This document shows positions 42,018 through 53,042 of a stretch of 64,000 bases of DNA, piece after piece. The notes beneath the pieces were generated by a model. The model was not told where the DNA came from and ran no database searches. It saw only the letters and a program-made list of their open reading frames with translations. Each line of letters begins with the position of its first letter. The first letter of the stretch is position 1. The position numbers were made by a program, and so were the translations under genes. Source of the stretch: Adiantum capillus-veneris (Eukaryota; Streptophyta; Polypodiopsida; Polypodiales; Pteridaceae); contig CM043966.1 of the NCBI GenBank assembly GCA_014529385.2, positions 104,979,087-105,043,086 on the forward strand, read 5' to 3'.

Positions 42018-43412
42018 CTTATACACTCAATGCGTAACGTATTGCATTGAGCCCTCAAGAATGGGGATAGGGTTCCATACACACTGATAGGGTCCGAGGA
42101 GAATTGCACATTTCCACTGAGAGCCCGGGAGGTTTTTAAGGAGCCTTACAGATCCCTTTCCCGCCCCCCCTTCTCTTCACTACTGTACACCATCCTACAC
42201 CTGCTAAATGGAGTTAGATAGATAGAGGTGCATTGCATCCTTATACACTCAATGCATAACGTATTGCATTGAGCCCTCAAGAATGAGGATAGCGTTCCAT
42301 ACACAATCAAGTTGTACCTTGTCTGTCCTTTTCCATTTCCTAGATATCCACAGGATACAACAGCTATAGTGTTGATTTAACTCATAGGTCAACTTCAGAC
42401 TCTAGTAGACATTGATATGGATTTCTTTCTTTCTTCCTCACTAGTGCCTTACAATTTTAGAGATCCGTATAGTGCCCTTTTGTACCCCCACTACACTTAT
42501 TTTCGTGGATACCCATGTACCCATCATACCCATACACATACACATGTTCCGTACCTTATGGAATCTAGAGGATGCCCTTTTGTACATGGCTTTGTCTCAC
42601 AGGCCAAATTTCTCTAACCTCTACGAGGCATTGATACAATCCTTTCATTCTTTGTTTTTTTATACCTCAATTTGCAAGGAAAGAGGGGTTGGAACTCCCT
42701 CATTTTACTAGAAGGAAATATGCACAAAAAGCAATCAACCAAAATTTGGAACTAAAATACCTGGGGCCCGAAATTGGTGAGAAATAAATCTATCCTCAAA
42801 AGAAGGCTTGGACAAACCGCCTGCTGTTGTGGGAGTCCATCGATACTTGAATTCAAATAAAACAAAAGTTTAACAAAAATTTGATTGAAGCATACAAAGC
42901 TCATTAACATTAGACCAGAGAATCTCGTATGAAAATATCTAGTTTTAAGGGGATGAGTCCATCAATACTTGAATTCAGACAGAAACAGAGATTTGAGAGA
43001 ATTTTGACTGAACCATGCAAAGCTCACAAACAATAGACCAAGAATCTTTTGTCATACAACTTCCTTTCAAAACGTTTGTCTCATAAAAGATGAGGACATC
43101 CTTATGAGCTTGTAACATTCAGCACCTACTATCCTTCACAAATCTATAAAGCAAGTTGCATATATCTCCAAATTTCCTACTCAAAACAGCATATATAGTT
43201 ATAATTGTGTGCCCTTGTTTACTAGTTATAGGGATGAGATATCCAGAAATCACAATGATACTTGTAAGTGATTGAATAATTCACTTCATGAAAAAGCACT
43301 CCAGCTTTCAAATTGCCCGTGTTGAAATTTAAGATTCTTCTATTTTAGCCTCGGACAAATAGAAATCACATTTTCAAGCAAACTAGTCACATGTTACAAA
43401 CATGGGTTTATC
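42018..43412. other. No gene; two local duplications
   Basis: A 70-bp direct repeat starts CTTATACACTCAATGC at 42018 and again at 42241, each ending GTTCCATACACA. A 122-bp tandem duplication (2 units) starts GAGTCCATC at 42833 and 42955. The rest is AT-rich and unrecognised. The left repeat abuts the LTR end exactly. Confidence 0.6.
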
Positions 43413-43910
43413 AAGATTAGTGTTAGTCAATAATGCATCCAAGTAAAAAATGACGAGCTCGCTGCTGCTGTGTTAGCCCCGCTGCGCCATCGCACCCACC
43501 CCCCCCCCCAAGCGCTGCCTTATCCTCAGCTGGCTGCCTCCCGCCTGCCCTCAGCCCCCCGCTGCCCCCCCCTCGCGCTGCGTTTGTTCCTGCCCGTCCG
43601 CCCGCCCTCAGCCCCAGCTGCCGCCGTCCGCCGCCTTATCCCTTGCGCCCGTTCGCTGCCTGCCCGCTTGCCCCAGCCCGCTCCCCCGCTCCACCCACCC
43701 CCCCCCCCCCCCCCCCCCCCGCCCCCGCCCCCGCCCCCGCCCCCGCCCCCGCCTCGGCCCGCTAGCCCGCCCATTGGGTTCCTCTTGATCGGCAACTCCC
43801 TGCAGTTTGGCACTTTCGGCACCTGTTTCAATTCTTTGGAGGAGTGTTTGGCGCGCCCAATTGCAGCACCCTCCCGTCGCCCCCTTCTTACGCCACAGCA
43901 GTAGACACAG

Positions 43911-45820
43911 ATGGAGACTCCAGCTTCGCCACAGAGGGACTCGCCAGAAGCCCCCTTGCCCAACCCCGCTGAGTCCACCATTCGACTTGCTCTCTCGCCT
44001 ACAGAGCAAGCGAGCCTTGCCGCAGAGGTAGAGCAATTGCAGGCGACCTCGGTCATCTGCAAGATTCTCGGCACCCAACCGAGCAGAGGAGAGCTGCGAG
44101 ACCTTCTCCAGGCCCGCCTTCTCGTAGAGGTGGGCAAGATCTTGGATGTCCAGATTCTCGAACAGGGTTACTATCATATCGAGTTTGAGTCCTCCGAGAT
44201 GGCATCCAAGGTCATTGCTATGAGTCCACTGGCCATCTGAGCATCACGTGCCCACTTTCGACAGTGGCGACATGGTTTTGACCCAGCTTTGGATGTTCTA
44301 GTAGAGGAGGCAGACATCCCCATCTCAGTCTGCTATCCAGGTTTACGGAGGGAGTACTTACCACTTCTTTCCAGGATCGGTTCCGCCATTGGGACTGTCC
44401 TCGAGACACCTCGCACGGCAGCATAAGTAGCTGCCAAGGCGGCTGGCATTCCCTCAGTTCGAGTTTTGGTCAGAGATACCCACACACTCCCGAAGGTTAT
44501 CCTTTTACCTCGGGTGAGTGGGGGTTGGTTTCGACAGAGTGTGGAGTACTCGGGCCTCCCGAACCAGTGCTTCATTTGCCGACAGATGGGCCATCTAGCG
44601 AAGGCCTGTCCACGGAGGAGGCCAAGACCTGCATCACAGCCTCAACCCCAGCCTGCCAGGGCTGGCCCGCAGCCCACAGCCAGCGGCACAGCGCACAGAT
44701 GCATAGCCACCCTCCGAGCCTGGGGCTCCAACGGAGGAGGGGTGGCAACAGGCCCGTGGCCGACGACACCAGGGGCCACAGCGTCAGCTTGGCACTCAGA
44801 GTGGCCCTCAGGTGCCTACTCAACAGCAGTGGGTTCCCACGGGGAACCATTTTGGTCCTCTCGAGCAGGAGGAGATCCCAACGCCAGCCCCCACCTCTGC
44901 TTCTCCCCCAACACCCGCTCCTCCCCCAGAGTTCCCCCCCTCTTCCTCATCCTCCCCGCCTTCTGCTCCCGTCGCCTCTCCACCTCGCCCCTCTACCTCT
45001 GTCGCCCCATCTCGTCCCTCTTCTCCTCCACTCTCCCCAGCTCCTCCCCCCCCCCCCCCCCCCTCTTGCTCCAGTTTCACAGTCGGCTCAGGAGACTGGT
45101 CCTTCTTCGGCGGCTAGCAAGTCTCTTGGCAGCGCCTTTGCCACGAGTCGCCTAGTGAGAGAGGGTCAGCCTTTCTTGCGGCCCCATTTGCAAATTCAGA
45201 CATCCTCCCTTGCAGCTATCTCTCGTGGGCTGACGAGCATTGACATTCGACGCCGCTAGGACTTCTTCGACTACGGGTTCACTCGTTTTCTCGGCGACTC
45301 CGCAGCAGACCATGAGGCAGCCTGCTTCAGGGTCCATGTTTTGTTCCTCGCCGCTAGGGGGACAGAGGCCTTGGACTCAGCAGTTGGTTTCTCCTTCCCC
45401 CTCTGTGGTAGGGCCGACACAAGGTGGTCCCTCGACTCAGTGGTGGGATGGTTGCATACACAGGTCTTAGAGTTCTCTCACCATATGGGAGAACTTGGAG
45501 TTACAGATATACTGCAGACTTTGTGGCCATTGGCCAAGTTTGCGGTGACACCCCCAGACTCAGCAGGATGTAAGCACATTGTGGTGTACTTCTTTGCTGA
45601 TACGCAGTGTTTGCCTTGCTATGTATACATTCATGAGGACTCCTGGGCAGGGGAGGTTGCTTTACGCACGGCTCGCTCTGCTTGGGCTTGGCCTAGGCAC
45701 TCACTACAATCATGCCTATCTAGAGGACGCTCGGATGCGGATTACTCCCCATCCAAGCCCGCCTCGAAGATAGCCCGTCTTGCTGCTGCGGCAGCATCTG
45801 TTCTCTCTTGCTCCCCATGA
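43911..45820 (+). pseudogene. L1-ii ORF1: nucleic-acid-binding protein with zinc knuckle and unknown C-terminal domain
   Basis: METPASPQRDSPEAPLPN, SLAAEVEQLQATSVICKIL, YYHIEFESSEMASKVIAMSP, then a TGA, VEEADIPISVCYPGLRREYL, VRVLVRDTHTLPKVILLPR, CCHC knuckle CFICRQMGHLAKACPRR (all four ligands). A long Pro/Ser-rich spacer follows, then a conserved block (FATSRLVREGQPFLRP, DFFDYGFTRFLGDSAADHEA, WLHTQVLEFSHHMGELGVTD, LWPLAKFAVTPPDSAGCKHI, CYVYIHEDSW). A basic SDADYSPSKPASK end and TGA at 45818-45820 overlap the ORF2 ATG. Typical role: RNP formation. The C-terminal block is unknown to me. TAG near 45258 and a frameshift break it. Confidence 0.82.
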
Positions 45821-48800
45821 GGATCGTCTCATGGAACGTGCAGGGACTAGGTGGGCCCCAGTTTCAACGACAGCGGGGCCGATTGCGTCAGGAGCTTCAG
45901 CGTTGCCTTGTGGGAGGAGAGATTAATCTCCTTATGCTTCAGGAGCACCATCAGAGTGAGAGCCGCATTCGGCGATGTGGTCAGATTTTGTGTGGACGAT
46001 ATGATACCTTTTGGTCAGCAGCTTTTGGACCTGGAGGCATCCAGGGGGGGGTATGTATGACTATTGCGGACTCACTGCAGCAGGCCATTGTGGGCAAAGG
46101 GATTATTGTGCCAGGCAGGGCTCAGTGGATTACTATGCAGGTTCAAGGTGGACTTGTGGGCTTCCTGAACATCTATGCGCCCAATGTGGCGAGTGCTCGT
46201 GCAGAGTTTTGGTCACAGATTGTTGAGTCTTTGCCGCAGGCCGATCATTGGTGTATAGGAGGGGACTTCAACATGTTGGAGGACTCTTCTGACAGGATTG
46301 GTGGCAGCCATGCTACTGTGCATGGAGTCGAGTTGGCAGCTTGGGAGAGGTTATGTATGACTTTGAGGGTCTCGGATACATGGCAGCACTCTGGTTTTGT
46401 GAGGCCCCCAGACAGTCTTGCCTTCTCTAGATCGAACCGCAGAGTGGGAGGAGTGAATCTATCGCGGATAGATCGCTTCTACACTAGTGACCACTTCAGT
46501 GACTTGGGGGGTTCAGTGGGCATCCTGGCAGGGACTTCCTTCTCGGACCATGCACCAGTGATCCTCACGGTGGCAGATAGGCAGAGGATTGGGAGCACGA
46601 TGCTTCGCATCCCAGAGAGGGTCTTGTTGGACTCGGCACTCAGAGAGAGGGTAGAGGCTCTCTGGTCAGAGGGCATGGATAGCCAAGTTTCACCTGCAGA
46701 CAGAGTGGCCTCAGGCCTAGCTCAGCTTAGCCACTTTTTGCTTCAGGAGTCTCTGGCTCGCCGGGCTACAGCGAGAGAGGCGGAGCAGCGTCTCAGACGA
46801 GGCATTGCTTCACTACAGAGGATGCAGGAGCAGCATCCAGACAGTCCATGGTTGGAGGAGCAGTTACAGTAGGCTCGACAGGAGCTTGCTAGCACAGAGG
46901 AGAGGCGTCATGAGTTTGCCTTTCATCGACAGGCATCTCAGTGGACTCAGGTGGGGGACAGAGTGACTGGTGCTTTTTTTGAGACAGTGGGACCTCGGCA
47001 CTCACATGCCAAGGTCATTTAGTTGAGGAGGCCCGATGGGTCAGTTGCTTGTGAGCCCGAGGATATGCGTGCAGTTGCTAGTGACTTTTATCGTGAGTTA
47101 CTGTCGGCTGAGCCTCCGTCAGAGCGGCAGGATGCATGCAGGGAGCAAGTTTGGGCACAGATGCCATGTCTTGTGACAAAGGAGATGCGCCAGAGGCTAG
47201 AGATGCCACTTCAGCTTGAGGAGCTGCACACGGCTCTTAGGGCCCTCCCTCGTGGTAGCTCTCCAGGTGAGGATGGGTTGACTCCCAGCTCTTTCTTGGA
47301 GTACTGGGACCTGCTGGGCCCAGATATTTGTAGTGCTTTTCAGTACATTTTGCACACAGGAGTGATGCCTGACAGCATGAGTGAGGGCTTGATCTACCTC
47401 ATTCCCAAGGAGGGTGGCTCCTTGGATGAGATTCGACAATGGCGCCCTATCACCATCCTCAACTCAGCCTACAAAATTCTTGCCAAGGCTCTGAGTTTCA
47501 GGATTCAGCCACTTATAGAGAGCCTTATACATGGGACTCAGACAGGTTTTGTCAAGGAACATAGTATCCTTGACAACATCTTTACTTTCTAGGAGGCTTC
47601 TGCCCTGGCACGGCTCCGTGGTGAGGACCTTGTGATTCTTCTTCTCGATTTTGAGAAGGCATACGACCAAGTTGACTGGGAATTTCTAGAGGGCACTCTC
47701 CGCAGGATGGGCTTCTCAGATGCTTGGATCAGAGGGGTGTCAGCTTTGTAAAGACAGGCTCACAGTTAGGTGCTTTTGACAGGAGGGAGAGGTGAGCGCG
47801 TCATGCTGACACGCTCGGTCAGACAGGGTTGTCCTCTTGCCCCCTTTCTTTTTTTGTTCTATGGGGAGGCGATGAGCAGATTTTTGATGTCACAGTAGGT
47901 TGGTCTTCGAGGCTTAGCACTCCCTATTCGGGGAGATGAGCTACTGGACGCTGAGTTTGCCGATGACTCAGCCTTGTACTTATATGGCCAGGAGGCCAAT
48001 CTTCTCAGCTGTGAGCAGGCTTTGGAGACCTTCTGTTGTGCATCGGGCGCACTGATCAACTGGAGAAAGACAGTGGCTTTCTCGGTTGGTAGTGCTCCTA
48101 TGCCAGATTGGATGCCAGGAGAGGGTTTCAGGTGGATTCCCCCAGGGACTGCAGTTCGATACTTGGGTTGTCAGGTTGGTTTGGACTTGTCTCCCGAGCA
48201 GCAGATTGCTCCTCTTCTCCTGTCCACCATCAGGAGAAAGCTCTTACATTGGAGCTCAGCACGACTTTCACTGGCTGGTAGAGTAGTAGTTGCCAACCAG
48301 GTGTTGTTGGCGACTATGTGGTACATCACTTCCTGCTGGATCTTCTCGAGTTCTTGTATCAGCCAGGTAGAGAGGCTGATCAAGAACTTCCTTTGGTCAT
48401 GACGTGACACTCAGATGGCCCGAGCCAAGGTGGCTTGGTCGGTCATCACGCTTCCTTGTTCTCAGGGAGGGCTTGGGATCATTGATCCAGCACAGCACAA
48501 CAGAGCCCTTCTTGGGAAGTTCATAGTCAGAGGACTTCTTCCAGGTGAGGAGCCCCGGAAGGAGTTCTTGTTGCAGAGGCTTCGTGCCAGGGTGCCTCAG
48601 TCAGGAAGCCCTTGGCAACCTTCGACCAGATGGATCTTTACAGAGATGCGCCGAGTTGGTTTGAGTAGGAGACTAGAGGACCGCTTCGCTGTGAGTTTAC
48701 TTCGTTCTTGGGAGCTCTTATGGCGTGGCCTGGAGCAGCGACAACCAATGTGCACGGAGGAGCGCCTACGACAGCCCCTCGTCTGGAACCCCATGGTTAG

Positions 48801-50168
48801 CACTCAGAGAGGCCACTTGGTTGGTAGTCGGCCTCATGTTTCCTGGGGTCCCATGGCAGCAGGTCCAGCGCGCTCTCTAGGTGATTGGCTAGAGTTCACA
48901 AGTTTGTCAGAGGAGGTGTCGGGTTTCCAGCTGCATGGCATGAGAGGGGTGCAGAGCATGTGTCAGAACATCTCAGAGTCACTTCCAGCTGAGTGGCTCA
49001 CACCTCTCGAGCCAGTAGCACCCCGGTGGATGGGAGCCTTCACACGACTGGAGGTTCTCATTTCAATCAGGGCCTGCTCAGAGACTGTCCCAGCCCTGTT
49101 TTTCGAGCTTCAGGGTGGGGGACGATTACAGCGAGTTGCAGTAGAGGCCCTGCAAGTAGCAAAGTGCTGTTTTCAAAGGATCCGAGTTGTGGGCATCTGT
49201 GGGAGGACTTGCGTCATAGACCTTGACCCAGCCGCTCTGCAGACTGGACACTGGAGGCTATGGGCTTGGGAGTGTTGTCCACTGGCACGAGTACAGTGGG
49301 ATCCTGGTGAGTGGCTATGGAGGGACCCCCTCTCTTCTGCAGACCACCCAGGAGTCCCCTTCTTTCAGTACACTGTTCGACTTGGACGTCATATACTTGC
49401 ACACAGAGAGAGGCCCGCCCCGCTGCAGCACGTCATTGGCAGGAGGAGGGCCTCACAGTCGAGTTCTTGGCAGCCTTTTGGCAGAGGTTGTGGGACTCCA
49501 GACAGCCGAGGCGCGTCACTTTGTTTCAGTGGCTGGTTGCACACAGAGCTACAGCAGTAGGGAGCTGGCTTGTGCATAGTGGTCTCTCGGCCGCATGTTC
49601 AGCCTGTGACCAGTTGGTGGAGAGTCAGCGTCATTGTCTTTGGGACTGTCCCTCGGCCCATTGGGTGTGGCTACGAGTTCTTCGGCTGATGCCTACTCTC
49701 TCCACGGCTAGACAGTAGACTTAGGGGGCAACAGCTTGGTCCACTCTCACGGACACGGCACTTCCGTTTGAGCTATCTTCCACCAGCAGGATGATAGTGA
49801 TACAGGGGGGGCGTCCTACACTCCAGCCTGCTACAGAGCTTACTCCACAGGAGTGGTGCAGTGAGAGAGAGGAGTGTTGGGAGCTCATCAGTGGCCTCAC
49901 TTTGGTTCATCTGGCGGGCCCGCTGTTTCCGCATTTTTGAGGCCCGCTGTGTGCCGCCAGTAGAGACTGTTCGTGACTTTTGGCTAGAGTTGATCCATAC
50001 TCTCAGAGGACAGCTTGAGGGACTACAGGGCAGCTCCGACCGCATGCGGGAGGGCCGCGAGGCTTTCCTTCGACTATGGCGCCGTGGGCCTTTCTACACC
50101 ATTGTCCAAGGTGTGCTCAATGGCACTACCGACCACCTGTGTGGCTCTTCCCTCCTCCCATCCCTTGA
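45817..50168 (+). pseudogene. L1-ii ORF2: APE endonuclease, reverse transcriptase, zf-RVT
   Basis: The endonuclease at the N-terminus is intact (MRIVSWNVQGLGG, LMLQEHH, GGDFNMLED, LSRIDRFYTSDHFSDLG, SDHAPVILTVADRQR). RT: RQWRPITILNSAYKILAKAL, GTQTGFVKEHSILDNIFTF, VILLLDFEKAYDQVDWEF, VRQGCPLAPFFF, FADDSALYLYG (catalytic FADD). Late region: WIFTEMRRVGLSRRLEDRF, FQWLVAHRATAVGSWLVHSG, CSACDQLVESQRHCLWDCPS (zf-RVT). About ten nonsense changes (46871, 47021, 47591, 47749 region, 47894 and 48402 among them), mostly CAG or TGG to TAG. Starts at the ATGA overlap with ORF1. Confidence 0.9.
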
Positions 50169-50311
50169 TTTAGCCTCATTGTATATATGTTGTTCTTTCA
50201 TTGGGAGAATCTCCCCATCATGTTTGTTGTAGCCCTCTCTTGCAGAGGTGGTTGTAGCCCTACGGGCAGGTTTCATTAACTAATAGAAGGATCTTTTTCT
50301 CGGAAAAAAAA
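50169..50311 (+). other. L1-ii 3'UTR hairpins and poly(A)
   Basis: TTGGGAGAATCTCCCCA, CCTCTCTTGCAGAGG and GCCCTACGGGC are three successive self-complementary segments, then GGATCTTTTTCTCGG and A10. The stems are kept in L1-i and L1-iii. Confidence 0.65.
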
Positions 50312-50454
50312 AAGATTAGTGTTAGTCCCTCGCAGGATCCATCATGCACACAACATGACACAAGCCATACTTACCCCTAACGAGCGTAGAGAAAGGACAT
50401 CAAGCTCACCTCCTAGCCATAGAGCCCGTACGGGCTCAACCCCAAGCCTGGGAG

Positions 50455-50620
50455 CCCAAGTGTGGTAGATTGGTTATGCCATTTCCCTCTCGAATAGCAC
50501 GTCTTGAGTTCAACTCTCTTTGTTGGATAGATCTTTAAGGTCTCTTGGGATAGTTTCCTACGACGTTTAAATTCTCTTCTTCTCGGGTGTGGGGGTGGGT
50601 GTGGGTGTGGGTGTGCGCGC
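50455..50620 (+). mobile_element. tRNA-derived SINE, copy with both Pol III boxes
   Basis: A-box TGGTAGATTGG (50463-50473) and B-box GTTCAACTC (50508-50516, a perfect GWTCRANNC match) lie 45 bp apart start to start. The body GGATAGATCTTTAAGGTC, TTGGGATAGTTTCCTACGAC follows, then a TTCTTCTC / GGGTGT tail. The same body occurs at 50656 and 8555. Confidence 0.8.
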
Positions 50621-50655
50621 TAATAAGAAGAGGAAAATGGTATAACCTTTCTATA

Positions 50656-50790
50656 ACCCAAGTGTGGTAGATTGGTTATGCCATTTCCGTCTTGAAAACA
50701 GGTCTTGAGTTCAACTCTCCTCGTCGGATAGATATTTAAGGTCTCTTGGGATAGTTTCCTACAACGTGAAAATTCTCTTCTTCTTCTTCT
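50656..50790 (+). mobile_element. tRNA-derived SINE, second copy
   Basis: A-box 50665-50675 and B-box 50709-50717 have the same sequences as the neighbour. The body is nearly identical, and the tail is (TTC)n passing into (CT)n. Confidence 0.8.
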
Positions 50791-50805
50791 TCTTCTTCTC
50801 TCTCT

Positions 50806-50811
<6 letters not shown>

Positions 50812-50897
<86 letters not shown>
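50812..50897 (+). repeat. (CT)n microsatellite after SINE tail
   Basis: 86 bp of CT continuing from TTCTTC and CCCTCC of the SINE 3' end. Confidence 0.95.
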
Positions 50898-50900
<3 letters not shown>

Positions 50901-50937
50901 CCCCTTCCATCACCTTTTTTTTTAACAACAAAGGAGG

Positions 50938-51710
50938 GTGATTTCCTCAAAATGCCCAAATGGTGCCGATTCTAAGGGCAAGTACATCACTGACTACACC
51001 GCAAGCCCGAAGGCAATAATTTGGACATTGTTAAATCTAGAAATAACTAGCCACATGGAAACTGTAAAAACTGAAAGCTAGGGTAAAAACCTCTCCTGAA
51101 GGAAGTAAGAAGTACCCTAGCAAGCTAAGTGGAGGAAGCCAAGGATAAGAGGATAGGTAGACATCTCTGTCACTTTCACATTTGGACAAGCCCCATAGAG
51201 ATCTCATGATGCGTTATTGGTAGCTCTAATCATCCAACCATGGTCTATGTCTATTGACCACTTGCCCTTCATGTAAAGACTCTTGGACATAAGACTGATT
51301 TCGGAGCCATGATCTATTAGCGCAACGTATAGCTACTCAAGATCACCCACCTTGACTAAAGTTTCCGTCGTAGCTCTTGCCCAATGACTTTTAGAGTAGT
51401 GGTTTTTATGTGAGTCTTCATCTTCATCATCATCATCCACAAATCTAACATGCATATCTCGTCTGGAAGATTGGTAGCATCCTACTACACTATCATCACA
51501 TTCCTTCTCTTGTGCATGTGTCCCTTGTGCCTTGGACTCTCCTTCACCTTGTGATTGTGGAGGAATAGACTCAACAAGACTTTGCCACTTTCTTATTATG
51601 ATATCTAAAATTTCCGAATGGAACTCGCACTCGCACTTCACTATCCAAAATCCTTTCCTCCGATACCTGTTTTAAGCTTGTAGCAACTTCAATGTCAAAT
51701 CAGAACCTGT
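50938..51710 (-). pseudogene. Gypsy aspartic-protease region remnant
   Basis: Minus-strand reading gives ATTETLVKVGDLE (stop), then VALIDHGSEISLMSKSLYMK, DIDHGWMIRATNNAS and LYGACPNVKV, the retropepsin block (..ALIDHGSEINLMS..) of one gypsy lineage. An acidic gag tail (DDDDEDEDSHK) precedes it. Stops interrupt it. Its 5' continuation probably lies beyond L1-iii at 57545-57770. Outer limits are approximate. Confidence 0.65.
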
Positions 51711-51861
51711 AAGAAGAACCTTTTGCGAACATGAAGTGTAGTTTGGGAACTGTGAGGCCCGCTGCTGTTGCACGCTCCCCCCCCCCCCCCTTGCACCATC
51801 GCTCCCTCTCCCCCCCCCTTTTCTCCTCCTAACCCTCGCGCTGCCCTCAGCCACCCCCGCC

Positions 51862-51894
<33 letters not shown>

Positions 51895-52193
51895 TCGCCC
51901 TCGCGCCACCCTGCCCAGCCCGTCACCTGCCCATCCCGCCACCTCCTGCCCCCTTCGCCCTCGCGCCGCCCTGCCCAGCCCGCCACCTCCTGCCCTCTGC
52001 TGCCCACCGCCCTCCCCCCCTAGCCCTCCCGCTGCCCCCCCCAAACCTTGCCCGCCGCCCTCCCCCCCTAGCCCTCCCGCTGTACCCGTGGTCGCCCGGC
52101 TCTGCAACACCTTTTCTTCAGAACAAGTGTTCGGCGTTCTCGGCTGCAGATTGTTCTTCTCCATCCGCTTCTTCGACTCAGCAGTAGACACAG

Positions 52194-53042
52194 ACGGAGG
52201 CTCCAACTCCGCCACAGAGGAACTCACCTAAAGCCCCCTCGCTCGACCCCGCTAATCCCACCATTCGACTTCCTTCTACCCCTCCTCCTGCTTCAGTACC
52301 ACAGTCGACTCAGGAGACTGGCCCCTCGCCGGCGGCTAGGAGATCTCTTGGCAGCGCTTTTGCCACGAGTCGCCTAGCGAGAGAGGGTCAGCCCTTCTTG
52401 CGGCCCCCTTTGCAGATTCAGACATCTTCCCTTGCAGCTATCCCTCGTGGTCTGACGAGCATTGACCTCCGACCCCGCTGGGACTTCTTCGATTACGGAT
52501 TCACTCGCTTTCTCGGCGATTCCGCAGCAGACCACGAGGCAGCCTGCTTGAGGGTCCACGCTCTGTTCCTCGCCGCTAGGGGGACAGAGGCCTTGGACTC
52601 AGCAGTCGGTTTCTCCTTTCCTCTCTGCGGTAGGACCGAGACAGAGTGGTCCCTCGACTCAGTGGTGGGATGGTTGCATACACAAGTTCTCGAGTTCTCT
52701 CACCACATGGGAGAACTTGGAGTTACAGATTTGCTGCAGACTTTCTGGCCACTGGCCAAGTTTGCGGTGACACCCCCAGACTCAGCAGGATGTAGGCACA
52801 TTGTGGTGTACTTTTTTGTTGATACACAATGTTTGCCTTGCTATGTATACATACATGAGGACTCCTAGACAGAGGAAGTTGCTTTACGCTCGGCTCGCTC
52901 TGCTTGGGCTTGGGCCAGGCACTCACTACAGGCTCGCCTATCTAGAGGACACTCGGATGCGGATTACTCCCCATCCAAGCCTACCTCGAAGATAGCCCGT
53001 CTTGCTGCTGCGGCAGCATCTATTCTCTCTCGCTCCCCATGA
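52194..53042 (+). pseudogene. L1-iii ORF1, internally deleted (no zinc knuckle)
   Basis: The ORF1 start codon has become ACG (ACGGAGGCTCCAACTCCG). After the NPANPTIRLP codons the sequence jumps to the Pro-rich spacer, so the region from ALSPT through the CCHC knuckle is lost. The C-terminal block is well preserved (LTSIDLRPRWDFFDYGFTRF, TEWSLDSVVGWLHTQVLEF, PPDSAGCRHIVVYFFVDTQC) up to a TAG at 52867. The final TGA overlaps ORF2. Confidence 0.82.

Larger units (their letters stand above)
43429..50311 (+). mobile_element. L1-ii, full-length plant L1-type LINE (6.9 kb)
   Basis: The 16-bp TSD AAGATTAGTGTTAGTC lies at 43413-43428 and 50312-50327. A GC-rich, C-run-containing 5'UTR, ORF1, ORF2, hairpin-bearing 3'UTR and poly(A) are all present. 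ORFs carry many point stops but few large rearrangements, making this the reference copy for the family in this window. Confidence 0.95.

Noticed and set aside
43470-43904. Proline-rich ORFs in the L1 5' regions (also 11550-11863 and 51768-52187)
   Set aside because: They come from C-rich 5'UTR DNA. Reading frames and lengths differ between L1 copies and the conserved ORF1 begins later.
50463-50516. A functional tRNA gene
   Set aside because: A- and B-boxes fit, but no acceptor stem or cloverleaf can be formed and the sequence continues as a SINE body repeated elsewhere.
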